64,000 nucleotides of DNA, from NCBI GenBank assembly GCA_039000515.1, contig JBCFYV010011172.1:75385250-75449249 (forward strand), read 5' to 3'. A model generated the notes under the pieces. That model made no database searches and was not told where the DNA came from. It worked only from the letters and a program-made list of their open reading frames with translations. The DNA comes from Timema cristinae (Eukaryota; Arthropoda; Insecta; Phasmatodea; Timematidae). The first letter of the stretch is position 1, and every line of letters begins with the position of its first letter. Both the position numbers and the translations under genes were made by a program. Positions 55,101-58,449 of this stretch are shown piece after piece.

Positions 55101-56855
55101 TCTATCTCTGAATCTAAATTTTTTTTCTTTCCTAGTAGCCAATATTACATACATATTTACTGTTTCGAGTTTTTGGTTTAATGTTTCCTCTGCTTTAAAA
55201 GGCCCCCTAAAGAGTGAGCCCCTTAGGCCCCCTCCGCCTTTTAGGTGGCCCTGAGTTTGTTCTCACTCAAAGAAGACATCTTTCACCACAAAAGGTTTTC
55301 AGTAAATTGGCACTGGTCTCTAGCTTTCTATATGTTCATCATAAGTGCATAAAACTATCACTGATTGGTGCAAACAATAAACGCAATGACCTCCCAGATT
55401 TCTACGTGGGCCTAACCCTAAGCATTCTTAGTGTGTTGACTGTTCTCGTTCTCCATAAACAGGCTGATTTATTCTTTTACCAGCCCTTCCACCTTACAGA
55501 CCATCCAGTTAGCACTTTACCTTCAGTATGGTAGACTCCTTTCTCTTTCTATACTTAGGTTCCTTCCTCCATTACTCATTACTTGGGACATCACCAGCAT
55601 CTCCCTCCTTCCACCTTGCATCTTGTCTCGCAACCTGGTGTCAATTCATCAGCTTCCCTAACTTTCCTGACTTCCTTGTTCTCTCGCTCTTCCAACTTGT
55701 TTTGACTCACATGTTCACTAGCATCTTTCTCGCTTACAATTTGTCTTGTAACCTTTCACTAGCTTCTCTAATATCTCCTAATATACACTTGTCATCATAC
55801 TCTACCTTTCCCGACTCTTTTGTTTCCCACAGTAGGACCCCTCTTCTACTTCATTCTCCTCAGATTTTCTCACCACAACATGCCTTTAAATCAATTAATT
55901 TCAATCTGAATCTGACTTTAGCTAATACTTGTAGAGATTACCTCCTAGGGCCCAACTGGCAATTGCTTTGCCTTCAATTTATTTTCCGCTGGCTCATACA
56001 TATTCGTACTACTAATTTTATACTAACACAGGATAGGGCTGGTTCCCAAAGTCTCCTTCAATCACTAAATATATCCTTACTCTTGATACTGATAAATTGA
56101 ACTACCACGTAAAAGTGTGTGTCAGTATGGAGCATAGCAAAAATAGTATTTAAAAATAGATGTAAAACCTTAATGTATGATTTGTCATTACAGGTGAACT
56201 GTGAGAGCAAGGGAACCGTGTGTGGCATCAATGGGGAGACATACACGTCTGAGTGTGCTGCGTTTGCTGCGAGGGTTAGTGTCGACTACTCTGGCCCTTG
56301 CATGGCACTAGGTCTGATCGGGGACCAGGCTGTGCCTCAGTGTGGTGATGTGATAGTGTGTCCCCCTCTTCTGCGTCCAGGATGTCTGGGTGTGACACCT
56401 CCAGGGGCATGTTGCCCCATCTGTGGCGGGGCCCTACGGTTCCTGTACAGCCAAAAGCAAGTTGACCGAGCACTGTACATTCTTCGTGGGAATACATTAA
56501 GTGCATTAACAGTACATGCAGTCCTGACGGCTCTAGAACGACAGGTTCAGGTGGCAGAGTGTGCAGTAAGAGGGTACCTCACTGTTGAAACAGACCTTTT
56601 TGTGTTGGTGCAGCCTGTGGGTAGCACGCGACCACCTTCTGATGTCCAGCTTGAGGCGTGCATAGGGAAGCGGAGAAGTTGGCAAATCTGGTCCGCGGAT
56701 CTAGTCCAAGGGTCCTCAGTGAGTTGAGTCTGAGTGCATTAACAACTGCGACTGAGGTTCATACAATAGCGCACAGCTCTGCGTTTTGTATAAGCTCTCT
56801 TTCATGGACAACCATTTTACTTTCCTTAACTTTATTAAAGTTAGACTATTCGTAA
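9403..56855 (+). CDS. Reck: Reck gene, 13 coding exons, 5' end missing
   Basis: RECK is a GPI-anchored, secreted-pathway cysteine-rich glycoprotein. In vertebrates it inhibits matrix metalloproteinases and acts as a Wnt7 co-receptor. Exons: 9403-9483, 13952-13988, 15506-15669, 25597-25792, 30650-30783, 33414-33660, 36479-36755, 37100-37380, 39445-39633, 42702-42903, 45633-45790, 52353-52479, 56194-56855. Every junction is GT-AG and codon phases join correctly, except inside exons 12 and 13, which each lack one base. Exon lengths sum to 2755 nt; with those two bases the total is 2757, or 919 codons including stop. Human RECK is 971 aa, so roughly 50-70 N-terminal residues (signal peptide, first cysteines) are not seen and probably lie upstream. 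Order: cysteine-knot repeats (exons 1-6), cysteine-rich region (6-8), EGF-like part (8-9), Kazal 1 (10), Kazal 2 (12), Kazal 3, cysteine cluster and GPI signal (13). Identity is firm; whether the allele is functional is open. Confidence 0.93.
9551..9775. repeat. nested inverted repeat (foldback, MITE-like)
   Basis: The outer arms, 9551-9590 and 9736-9775, are 40 bp and match at 37 positions as reverse complements. An inner hairpin at about 9669-9735 is centred on TAGGTATATACCTA. Lies in Reck intron 1, 68 bp after exon 1. No transposase and no clear target duplication. Confidence 0.75.
9780..10040. repeat. imperfect tandem repeat, TTTGTTCCTATTTCAAACAC type
   Basis: Four to six copies of a 25-40 bp unit built on TTTGTTCCTATTTCAAACAC, mixed with CA-rich sequence. 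Small open frames here follow from the repeat. Confidence 0.7.
10090..10295 (+). mobile_element. family B-type SINE, diverged
   Basis: Plus-strand B-box-like GAGTTTCAATCCCGGCCGGA, the body motif TGTATTGAGAGTGGTTTTCC, and the tail GATGGGTAGTAAGACGTGGT. Same tail as the other copies. Just downstream, 10400-10470 holds a diverged minus-strand tRNA-like sequence (ACCGACTGAGCTAAGGTG). Confidence 0.7.
10471..11181. other. no recognised feature
   Basis: Intron 1 sequence with some GC-richer stretches (10620-10990). No RECK-like exon and no recognised repeat. Confidence 0.45.
11182..11326. repeat. short tandem array made of SINE-tail-like units
   Basis: About five degenerate units of about 28-30 bp related to CGTCTTACTACCCGTCCGGG followed by CTATCCA. 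This is the reverse complement of the SINE tail. Only the tail is repeated, with no SINE body. Confidence 0.7.
11653..11935 (-). mobile_element. family A SINE, full length, with target duplication
   Basis: On the minus strand it begins GGGTGACCTGGTGGTCTAGG (A-box region), has a GGGGTTCAATCCTTGGTCCC B-box region, then the body and tail ending in (AAT)n. It is flanked by CTTTCCCTCTA at 11644-11654 and 11935-11945, a target-site duplication of about 10-11 bp typical of LINE-driven insertion. Confidence 0.9.
12385..12626 (-). mobile_element. family B SINE
   Basis: The tail (ATTAGCACCGCGCCTTACTA on +) is at the left and the tRNA-like head (GGGATCGAACCCCGACCTCC on +, the reverse complement of a good B box) at the right. 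One of the best preserved family B copies. Confidence 0.85.
12627..13951. other. rest of Reck intron 1
   Basis: AT-rich. Two related stretches near 13022-13065 and 13099-13145 (CCTCAGTAGCTTACATGTTT and CCTCAGTCGCTCACATGCAT) form an old 78-bp direct duplication. No gene. Confidence 0.5.
13952..13988 (+). CDS. Reck: Reck micro-exon 2 (37 nt)
   Basis: Twelve codons plus one base read [12 protein letters not shown], between an acceptor (TTGTTCCAG) and a consensus donor (GTGAGT at 13989). Human RECK has VEIWNCMNSSLP at this point. The exon enters in phase 0 from exon 1, and its last G joins AG at 15506 to give GAG (Glu). Without it, exons 1 and 3 are in incompatible phases. Confidence 0.8.
13989..15505. 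other. Reck intron 2
   Basis: AT-rich intron with consensus ends (GTGAGT at 13989, TTTCAG at 15505). No repeat family recognised. A poly(A) run at 15363-15375 is followed by TATATAA. Confidence 0.6.
15506..15669 (+). CDS. Reck: Reck exon 3 (second cysteine-knot repeat)
   Basis: The exon encodes [14 protein letters not shown] followed by CQLACVTA and FFTCLDRQE, matching the human RECK stretch with GWVGLGCC, CRQACKQA and FSCISRNE. The acceptor is TGTTTCAG at 15505 and the donor GTGAGG at 15670. The reading frame stays open upstream to 15409, but that part has no RECK similarity and contains the acceptor, so it is intronic. Confidence 0.92.
15798..16613. mobile_element. 816-bp MITE with 41-bp terminal inverted repeats
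   Basis: Left end GGCCCAGACACAGACTCCGT, right end ACGGAGTCTGTGTCTGGGCC. The 41-bp ends match at 39 positions as reverse complements. The flanks are TCAA and TTAA, so a TTAA-type target is possible but not exact. No ORF. Lies 128 bp into Reck intron 3. The superfamily is not settled. Confidence 0.85.
16655..16944 (+). mobile_element. family A SINE, full length
   Basis: Reference copy. The tRNA-like head GGGTGACCTGGTGGTCTAGG has A-box features and GGGGATCAATCCTTGGTCCC holds the B box. The body includes CACAACTTGTGAATGTGAGG and GTTAAACTGTAGGTCCTCCA. The tail is CCGAACGGGTAGTAAGACGC, then GGTGCTAATAATAATG. Starts 42 bp after the MITE. Confidence 0.9.
16961..17980. repeat. local direct duplication (two arms about 890 bp apart)
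   Basis: About 16961-17060 and 17853-17980 share ATCAGGATTCAC, CATAACGTAAC/CATAACATAA, CAACAAAACACAGAC and GAAAACAAATAGTTCA/GAAAACAAATTGTTCA. A separate stretch at 17459-17540 recurs at 23568-23622 (ACAAACAAATGAAGTACTAA). The arms look like pieces of an unidentified dispersed repeat. Confidence 0.6.
17185..17416 (+). mobile_element. family B-type SINE, diverged
   Basis: Plus-strand copy: TGGTTTGATCTTGGTCGGGT (B box and following), TGTACTGAGGGTGGCTTATC, then the diverged tail CTGAATGGATAGTAAGAAGC ending GATGCTAAAA. Confidence 0.7.
17981..19740. other. Reck intron 3 sequence without a recognised gene
   Basis: AT-rich except for 18300-18530, which is GC-richer and has TGCGCATGCGC. A short open stretch at about 18741-18835 ([20 protein letters not shown]) ends at GTAAGT like an exon. 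It has no start and no family I recognise, so it is not called. Confidence 0.4.
19744..20031 (-). mobile_element. family A SINE, full length
   Basis: Minus-strand copy: (ATT)n and tail (CATTCGGGTTATACGCACTT on +) at the left, tRNA-like head ending CCAGGTCACC at the right. The flanks GCCTTACATT and GCCTTAAATG look like a decayed target duplication. Confidence 0.88.
20905..21245. repeat. degenerate tandem array, reverse of the array at 1-640
   Basis: Repeated TTTGGAG-TCATC-ACC-TGG blocks (CTATTTGGAGAAGTCATCTC, CCATTTGGAGTGGTCCTCGC, CAATTTGGAGTCATCACCTG). This is the reverse complement of the unit at the window start. Further diverged pieces lie at 22150-22260 and 39830-39990. Confidence 0.6.
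21246..23061. other. mixed repeat remnants in intron 3
   Basis: C-run at 21303-21314 and G-rich stretch at 21459-21472. CAGTGGCGGCGTAACG near 20785 and CCGACGCCACTG near 22930 look like hAT-type termini in opposed orientation, but their flanks do not form a target duplication. No gene. Confidence 0.4.
23062..23096 (-). mobile_element. isolated SINE tail
   Basis: GCATCGCGTCCTACTACCCG followed by TTCGGTTTATAC matches only the shared 3' tail of families A and B. Body and head are absent. Confidence 0.6.
23097..24890. other. intron 3 sequence, one orphan minus-strand ORF
   Basis: No recognised repeat apart from 23568-23622. The minus strand holds an open stretch at 23871-24071 preceded by an acceptor-like TTGGTTGCCACAG. 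It contains GGAIFAHYF and [16 protein letters not shown]. The family is unknown, and it could be one exon of an old retrocopy or chance. Confidence 0.35.
24890..25172. repeat. tandem repeat, about 85-bp unit, three copies
   Basis: Three copies of a unit that includes CACTTCAGATAGCTTCTAGA, then TTTCTAGCCTC-AG and GTTATG-TGCCATAAAA. It ends in CCCCTTGAAATTATTGGCTG GCTACG, which resembles the terminus of a transposon. The stretch from 24709, with its G-runs, may be the other end. Confidence 0.6.
25597..25792 (+). CDS. Reck: Reck exon 4 (third cysteine-knot repeat)
   Basis: The + strand reads [19 protein letters not shown], then AIFRSQLTP..., [18 protein letters not shown]. This is the RECK repeat pattern CC-x(6)-C-x(3)-C, aligned with human SVCCSYAGHHTNCREYC. 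The acceptor ends TTCCTCAG at 25596; the donor is GTGAGT at 25793. The last base T joins AC of the next exon to form Tyr. A minus-strand ORF across the same bases is a shadow. Confidence 0.93.
25793..26204. other. Reck intron 4, first part
   Basis: AT-rich, nothing recognised. Confidence 0.5.
26205..26422 (-). mobile_element. LINE 3' end, fragment
   Basis: The reverse complement contains the same end as the copies at 43148 and 53868 (ATGGAGGTATTATTCTAAAG then TGACCCGGCCATAGG). It ends in a GATGATGAGGAT-like tail, a non-LTR retrotransposon signature. Confidence 0.65.
26423..27131. other. intron 4 sequence with a tRNA-like remnant
   Basis: Mostly nothing recognised. At 26860-26935, GGGAATCAAACGCAGGACCT and ATTAAACCAAGAGGTCGGCA form a minus-strand tRNA-like (SINE head) sequence. 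A similar remnant is at 43955-44010. Confidence 0.5.
27132..27963. mobile_element. 832-bp non-autonomous hAT-type element
   Basis: Flanked by TGGTATAG at 27124-27131 and 27964-27971, an exact 8-bp duplication. Left end AGAAGTTATTCTCAAACTTC; the right end reads GAGATTCTAAAATTGGAGTA on the minus strand. The ends are imperfect inverted repeats of the 'TTCTCAAAC' type common in hAT elements. The 127-codon + strand ORF at 27487-27870 has no recognisable domain. Confidence 0.75.
27964..28541. other. intron 4 sequence, nothing recognised
   Basis: AT-rich, no gene or repeat seen. Confidence 0.5.
28542..28720 (-). mobile_element. family B SINE, diverged
   Basis: The tail (TAGTCCCCATCCGAGCTATG on +) is at the left, followed by AAAGGAAATGCACTCATGTG body sequence. 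Old copy next to a family A remnant. Confidence 0.6.
28768..28886 (+). mobile_element. family A SINE 3' half, diverged
   Basis: CACCTCTGACAAGACATCTT, GTGAATGTGTAGAATGCCAG and ATAAACTGTAGGTTC match family A. Its (AAT)n tail runs straight into the AT-only block that follows. Confidence 0.7.
28886..29354. repeat. 470-bp A/T-only block derived from (AAT)n
   Basis: Almost only A and T: (AAT)n at the left grading into TAATAT, ATTATA and TTATTA mixtures that are strongly self-complementary. Starts at the tail of the family A SINE at 28768. Confidence 0.9.
29355..30649. other. intron 4, last part
   Basis: Short (AT)n at 29507-29521. A GC-richer stretch at 29552-29900 has no recognised content. No gene. 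Confidence 0.5.
30650..30783 (+). CDS. Reck: Reck exon 5 (fourth cysteine-knot repeat)
   Basis: The exon encodes (Y)[18 protein letters not shown] and then [17 protein letters not shown], close to human LYCCDRA...ACKRILMSKKTEMEIVDGL. The acceptor is TTCTTGCAG at 30649 and the donor GTAAGT at 30784. It enters in phase 1 and leaves in phase 0. Confidence 0.95.
30784..32948. other. Reck intron 5
   Basis: AT-rich. The stretch 31075-31170 and a similar one at 32740-32830 (GGTTTTTGGTTCTG-like) are low-complexity. No gene recognised. Confidence 0.5.
32949..33270. repeat. 320-bp CACATGCA-rich alternating purine-pyrimidine array
   Basis: Imperfect tandem of CACACATGCACATACACAAG-like units: nearly pure CA/TG with GCATGC interruptions. 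Five or six overlapping ORFs on both strands follow from the repeat and are not genes. Ends 143 bp before Reck exon 6. Alternating purine-pyrimidine sequence can adopt Z-DNA. Confidence 0.93.
33414..33660 (+). CDS. Reck: Reck exon 6 (fifth repeat, start of cysteine-rich region)
   Basis: It begins [10 protein letters not shown] (human DPLWQCFLES) and continues with [18 protein letters not shown] and WDDFDREC. The acceptor is TTTGTTTCAG at 33413. The donor, GTTGGA at 33661, is weak, but it is the site that gives the right phase: G plus TG of exon 7 makes Val. Reading through the donor adds only a few residues (GWNSLELYC) before a stop. A 320-bp CA-rich tract ends about 140 bp before this exon. 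Confidence 0.94.
33943..34020 (+). mobile_element. tRNA-like sequence (SINE head or tRNA pseudogene)
   Basis: GGCCTCGTGGTATAGTGGTC (A-box region) and CCCAGGTTCAATTCCCTGCT (B box GGTTCAATTCC) at tRNA-like spacing. The ends do not pair as an acceptor stem, so it is not a functional tRNA gene. In Reck intron 6. Confidence 0.6.
34194..34216. repeat. (AT)n microsatellite
   Basis: About 11 AT dinucleotides, just upstream of a 100-bp tandem repeat. Confidence 0.9.
34340..34585. repeat. tandem repeat, about 100-bp unit, 2.5 copies
   Basis: AAACTATGCCTTATGGGCAT, AAACTATGCCTCATGGGCAT and AAACTATGCCTGAAGGGCAC occur 100-102 bp apart. Between them lie GAGCTCAGAGCTC and GAGCTCACAGCTC. Each unit also has a small CTATG-CATAG hairpin. 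Confidence 0.75.
34586..35540. other. intron 6 sequence, nothing recognised
   Basis: Some GC-richer stretches (34600-35000). No exon or repeat identified. Confidence 0.45.
35541..35760 (-). mobile_element. LINE 3' end with (GAT)n tail
   Basis: On the minus strand the sequence ends ACTCGGCCACAGGCTGGAAA then CAG, followed by (GAT)13 (ATC repeats at 35541-35581 on +). Same terminal motif as the LINE fragments at 43148 and 53868. Confidence 0.7.
35761..36478. other. end of Reck intron 6
   Basis: Nothing recognised apart from the exon 7 acceptor. Confidence 0.5.
36479..36755 (+). CDS. Reck: Reck exon 7 (cysteine-rich region)
   Basis: This is the best conserved exon: [25 protein letters not shown] (identical to human over [11 protein letters not shown]), then [15 protein letters not shown]. 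The acceptor is CTCCACAG at 36478 and the donor CAG/GTATGG at 36756. Its last nine codons form the first unit of a 32-bp tandem array that continues into the intron and copies the donor site. Confidence 0.97.
36729..36920. repeat. Reck: 32-bp minisatellite spanning the exon 7 donor site
   Basis: Units at 36729-36760, 36761-36792, 36793-36822, 36823-36854, 36855-36886, plus a partial one to about 36920. Consensus GCATTCACACACCAACAGAA then TATGCAGGTATG. Unit 1 contains the last 27 coding bases of exon 7 and the used donor CAG/GTATGG. Unit 5 has an identical donor at 36882. Unit 2 keeps GTATGG after CAT. Confidence 0.92.
37100..37380 (+). CDS. Reck: Reck exon 8 (end of cysteine-rich region, EGF-like start)
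   Basis: It encodes (R)[31 protein letters not shown], then [14 protein letters not shown] and CLPYTCVP. Human counterparts are CELLSPTDDLKNC, HPCNPNPCPANELC and CLPYFCVQ. The acceptor is CTACCACAG at 37099 and the donor GTACAG at 37381. Phase 2 in and phase 1 out fit both neighbours. Confidence 0.95.
37414..37440 (+). mobile_element. hAT-type left terminus
   Basis: CAGGGTTTCTCAAACGGTAA is a typical hAT terminal sequence, 33 bp inside intron 8. No matching right end was found before exon 9, so the element may be truncated. Confidence 0.4.
37441..38324. other. intron 8 sequence, possible inside of a decayed element
   Basis: AT-rich. TCAAGAACGTTTGATGTCAT and TCTTGAATATTTGATGAG are related segments in opposite orientation (37813 and 37917). 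No ORF of note. Confidence 0.35.
38325..38520 (-). mobile_element. family B SINE, internally deleted
   Basis: A degenerate tail (TAGCACTTTGTCTTGTTACC on +) at the left and a good head (ATGCGGCTACCGAAGTGG) at the right. The segment between tail and body is shortened. Confidence 0.75.
38521..39444. other. rest of Reck intron 8
   Basis: Nothing recognised. Confidence 0.5.
39445..39633 (+). CDS. Reck: Reck exon 9
   Basis: It reads [28 protein letters not shown], then [13 protein letters not shown]. Human has GCKLGEASDFIVRQGT, CYKICSCGQSG and CIDLQKSCIVGGKRK. The acceptor is GTTGACAG at 39444. The donor GTAGGT at 39634 leaves one G that joins AG of exon 10 (Glu). Confidence 0.95.
39634..42701. 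other. Reck intron 9
   Basis: AT-rich. At 39830-39990 there are TATTTGGAG-type pieces of the 54-bp repeat. The rest (to 42701) shows no gene. A 64-codon minus ORF at 42046-42240 has no recognisable family. Confidence 0.5.
42702..42903 (+). CDS. Reck: Reck exon 10 (Kazal motif 1)
   Basis: It begins [20 protein letters not shown] (human SHGTSFSIDCNVCSCFAGNL) and ends with the Kazal core: [15 protein letters not shown] then TYPSACLAR. The VCGxNGxTYxSxC signature is complete. The acceptor is CTCCCACAG at 42701 and the donor GTGAGG at 42904. Confidence 0.96.
42904..43147. other. start of Reck intron 10
   Basis: Nothing recognised. Confidence 0.45.
43148..43556 (+). pseudogene. LINE ORF2 C-terminus and 3' end, decayed
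   Basis: In one frame the + strand reads [20 protein letters not shown], then [12 protein letters not shown], the well-known tail of non-LTR reverse transcriptases after the RT domain. A basic [10 protein letters not shown] stretch follows. It is broken by several stops. It ends with TGACCCGGCCACATGCTGGA then AAC and a GATATCATGACGAT tail. No RT core is present, so it is a 5'-truncated copy. Confidence 0.75.
43557..45632. other. rest of Reck intron 10
   Basis: At 43744-43790 TTCCCAGCCTGTGGCTTATG is an old minus-strand copy of the LINE terminal motif. At 43955-44010 a minus-strand tRNA-like remnant (GGAATCAAACCCGGGATCTT) is visible. 44530-44860 is GC-richer but holds no recognised gene. Confidence 0.45.
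45633..45790 (+). CDS. Reck: Reck exon 11
   Basis: It encodes (R)[28 protein letters not shown], then [16 protein letters not shown]. Human has CVGLQDHQFEFGSC, DPCNPNPCQKNQRC and VCLTTFDKFGCSQYEC. The acceptor is TTTGTTTTAG at 45632. Of two possible donors, GTGGGT at 45791 is chosen because it leaves phase 1 and joins TG of exon 12 to give YEC-V, as in human RECK. Confidence 0.94.
46090..46135. repeat. (AT)n microsatellite
   Basis: AT dinucleotides at about 46096-46115, followed by AAATAAATAAA, in intron 11. Confidence 0.85.
46141..46235 (-). mobile_element. family B SINE, tail and partial body
   Basis: TCTAGCACCACATCTTTCTA and TTTAGAGGATGTGTACTC match the tail half of family B on the minus strand. 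The head is missing and a hAT-type terminus follows directly. Confidence 0.6.
46240..47895 (-). pseudogene. decayed hAT transposase (ZMYM/DUF4371-like)
   Basis: Read on the minus strand, broken frames give [21 protein letters not shown] and later [20 protein letters not shown] plus [13 protein letters not shown], then near 46640-46540 [13 protein letters not shown]. These match, from memory of the family, the RW motif region, the following helix and the C-terminal dimerisation region of hAT transposases. Multiple stops and shifts, so it is dead. The left end, CCGTAACATAGTCCTCTGGG near 46247, looks like a hAT terminus. The pseudogene is interrupted by the palindrome at 47575-47772. Confidence 0.7.
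47575..47772. repeat. 198-bp zero-loop palindrome of two head-to-head tRNA-like sequences
   Basis: The arms 47575-47673 and 47674-47772 are 99 bp, match at all but one position, and have no spacer. The centre is GGATAGCTATCC. Each arm, read outward, has CAGCTCAGTGGTAAAAGCAG (A-box-like), CCCGGGTTCGATTCCCGTGT (perfect B box) and then CCAGGTGTCATTTTTCAATT. The ends do not pair as a tRNA acceptor stem. It lies within the hAT pseudogene in Reck intron 11. Confidence 0.95.
47897..48025. mobile_element. short dispersed repeat (GGCCATCCATAAATTACATC type)
   Basis: GGGGCCATCCATAAATTACA at the left and GGTGTGATGTCACATATTTT at the right, with a C-rich middle (GACTCCCCCCCGGTCCTTGT). From memory this sequence type is common in arthropod genomes. 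The superfamily is not identified. Confidence 0.5.
48214..51232 (+). mobile_element. 3.0-kb hAT-like DNA transposon, apparently intact
   Basis: The ends are TAGGGTGTCCCAA and its inverse (TTGGGACACCCTA), flanked by ATATATAT at 48206-48213 and 51233-51240. An 8-bp duplication and a TAGGG end suit the hAT superfamily, though the duplication is low complexity. Two further inverted blocks lie inside: CGCATACCCTCT at 48252-48263 against 51172-51183, and an 18/19 match at 48321-48339 against 51095-51113. It encodes one two-exon gene on +. Lies in Reck intron 11, same strand as Reck. Confidence 0.88.
48615..50961 (+). CDS. hAT-like transposase, two exons, 753 aa
   Basis: Exon 1 is 48615-50553 and exon 2 is 50639-50961. 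The 85-nt intron has GTGAGT at 50554 and TTTTTTTTACAG at 50638, and the split codon GAA keeps frame. No stops interrupt it, which suggests recent activity. The middle looks like an RNase H-fold transposase: [10 protein letters not shown] (D302), [11 protein letters not shown] (D368), FACRHH (C397-H400, like the hAT CxxH) and QARWMAR (R508-W509, like the hAT RW motif). E599 in LTDEIAVL is a candidate third acid. The first 160 residues are basic and helical, and no BED zinc finger is visible. Related proteins are, from memory, common as uncharacterised proteins in arthropods and cnidarians. If the intron is retained, the product ends at 654 aa (TAA 50577-50579). Confidence 0.85.
51233..52352. 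other. rest of Reck intron 11
   Basis: 51400-51600 is GC-richer, with two related segments (CATCCGACGCGCGGAATGGT and CATTCAACGCGCAGAATGGT, 47 bp apart). CAGTGGTGGGCGATTG near 51577 resembles a hAT terminus. No gene. Confidence 0.45.
52353..52479 (+). CDS. Reck: Reck exon 12 (Kazal motif 2), carries a -1 frameshift as assembled
   Basis: The 5' part reads (V)[20 protein letters not shown] in the frame set by exon 11. The 3' part reads [18 protein letters not shown] in another frame, the one that exon 13 needs. Human RECK has the same two halves joined: VCDTDHME then LCTLYQRGKSLSYKGPC. The switch lies between about 52412 and 52428, near AAAA and AAA runs. Without it, translation stops at TAG 52436-52438. 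The exon is 127 nt; phase joining needs 128. The acceptor is TTGTTCCAG at 52352 and the donor GTGAGT at 52480. Confidence 0.88.
52655..53845. repeat. 53-bp minisatellite, about 20 copies
   Basis: Unit: TTACCTGATATCCTTGTTTT, ATTCCCACCCCACCTGCCAG, AACATCTCTGTGA. Copies at the left (52655-52810) are diverged; those from about 52820 on are nearly identical, so expansion is recent. In Reck intron 12, about 180 bp after exon 12. Each unit contains a pyrimidine tract followed by CAG. 53 is not a multiple of three, so the ORFs seen are not genes. Confidence 0.95.
53868..53960 (+). mobile_element. LINE 3' end with GATGAT tail
   Basis: GATGGCGGCATTTTACTAAA, CTGACCTGGCCACATGCTGG and AAACGG, followed by TTGTTAATGATGATGATAAG. 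Same terminus as the copy at 43148. Sits right after the minisatellite. Confidence 0.7.
53961..56193. other. rest of Reck intron 12
   Basis: Nothing recognised to about 55190. 55200-56100 is pyrimidine-rich on + and contains open frames of 106 and 190 codons. They are rich in Ser, Leu and Phe, have no family resemblance, and are judged spurious. Confidence 0.5.
56194..56855 (+). CDS. Reck: Reck exon 13 (Kazal 3, cysteine cluster, GPI signal), -1 frameshift as assembled
   Basis: It starts [20 protein letters not shown], a complete Kazal signature, then SVDYSGPC. A cysteine cluster follows ([26 protein letters not shown]), then a conserved region ending VQLEAC. Human continues NKEAEKIESL; here the continuation [12 protein letters not shown] is in another frame, beginning about 56661, so one base is missing just after the EAC codon. 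In the uncorrected frame the protein ends at TGA 56725-56727. The shifted frame runs to TAA 56853-56855 and ends in a hydrophobic segment ([18 protein letters not shown]) typical of a GPI-anchor signal. The acceptor is TTACAG at 56193. Confidence 0.9.
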
Positions 56856-57218
56856 CACGAGGATATCTCACAGACAACCTGTGTACATGACAAAGTAACC
56901 AAAGTACTTTTATAGCTGCCTCTTTGAATCACAATGTCGAGGATTACAGTGTTTAATTTGCACACACTTAAAATAAAATTACTGTGATAAGAATGTAGTT
57001 CATATGCACGGATATAAAGAAGATTTTTGTGTTTCTTAACTTGTTATGCCAAAGATGTATATAATTGTACAGAAATATGTTTTTACATGTACAAAATATT
57101 TTTTAGAAAATGTACAAATTGTTGAAGTTTTGTTGATGAACTGTGCAAAAACTCTACAAATGTGTGTTTTGTGTTGAAACTTCTTACCGTTGCTAGTCTT
57201 ATGCCAAGAGAAAATAAA
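56856..57218 (+). other. Reck: Reck 3' UTR with two poly(A) signals
   Basis: AT-rich sequence after the Reck stop codon. AATAAA hexamers occur at 56972-56977 and 57213-57218. The second has a GT/T-rich stretch after it, so it is the better candidate for the transcript end. The exact cleavage site cannot be read. Confidence 0.55.
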
Positions 57219-57743
57219 TTGTGTTATATTAATTAGTAAATGACTTGCATATATTGTATTTGATATTTTTAATTTGTGTTATCTTGTGCCAAAAAAAAGT
57301 TTGGTTAGCGAATAGTACTCATATAAGAATAAGATCTATATTTATTTTGTAGTACAATTTTTTTTAAAAGGTATGTCATATACAGAAAGACACTGCAGGA
57401 AAGAGAGATAGTCTCAAATTAAAGGAATACAATTATAAAATAAAAATTAAATTACAACCAAGAATTCCTGACGGATGGATGATGTAACATTCAGCCACTT
57501 TTACTCATAGAAAGTTGTGGTCCATGTTTCACTTCTTCCTGAAGAGTTTGGATATAAATATAGAATGAAATTTGGATGAAGTATTGAGGGGTAACAATAG
57601 ATTTTCTTCAAGGGGCAGTAATAGCCTCTTAGTTCGGTGACAACAGTGTGAAGAAGGTTTGTTCTCTTTTCACTTAAAAGCCATGTTGTGTATTTTCCTT
57701 TTATTTGTTCCTATATCTCTTTCCTCTCTAATATTATGTACAT
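57219..57743. other. intergenic sequence 3' of Reck
   Basis: AT-rich; nothing recognised. Confidence 0.5.
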
Positions 57744-58064
57744 CAGGAATGTCAAACTTGCGACCTGATATATGATTCTCTGCAGCCTGCAGACATTTTG
57801 ATGAACCAGCATAAAAACGATGTAAAAAACACAATTTGGGATTTGGATATTGAAAATTGAGGATTATTAGGAACTCTCTTAAGGGAAGGTGGTGTACCAA
57901 ATTTTTACATTTTACTCACCAGAGATTGATTCCAAAAATTGTTATATTTGTGCACCAAATATGTGTAATGTTTAGCAGCATATAAGAATGTAACTGGTTG
58001 TTTTATTTAAAAAAGTTACACATAGATGTTACCTTTTATGAAAGTGATCTCAACACGATTTTTA

Positions 58065-58210
58065 ATTCTTTAAATTGAAAAATAAAACCTGGACACGGTA
58101 ATTTAACCTGGGACCTTTGACTTAGTACACCAGTGCTTTAACCACTGACACAACTCTCGCGTCCAGGCACCAATTTTAAATTTAAAGAATATGATATCTA
58201 GATGCGGCTT
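58065..58210 (-). mobile_element. tRNA-like SINE (family C), foldback form, diverged
   Basis: AAATTGAAAAATAAAACCTG GACACGG at the left and CGCGTCCAGGCACCAATTTT AAATTTAAAGAATATGATAT at the right are inverted. Between them lies a decayed minus-strand tRNA-like head (CCAGTGCTTTAACCACTGA). The layout matches the palindrome at 47575-47772. Confidence 0.7.
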
Positions 58211-58449
58211 TATCCGTAATTAAGAAATATAATTGTTGTCGATTTAATTAACCATGATATGCACAGTTGTACAGTTGCATTGTACTATTGGAAGCATAAA
58301 TTCTTCCCGAGTTGAAGATGGCTATGATATCTGATTATCTGATAGTTTGTGATCTTAATGGATCGCATATATTATGCTGCCGACAGTTTTCGCATGTTCA
58401 TCACAGACTCTGCCTTAAAATATGAGTGAAGAATGACCTTGGGAACAGG

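Noticed and set aside
55214..56100. ORFs of 106 and 190 codons on + in intron 12
   Set aside because: Ser/Leu/Phe-rich translation of pyrimidine-rich intron sequence; no family resemblance and no splice phase that fits Reck.
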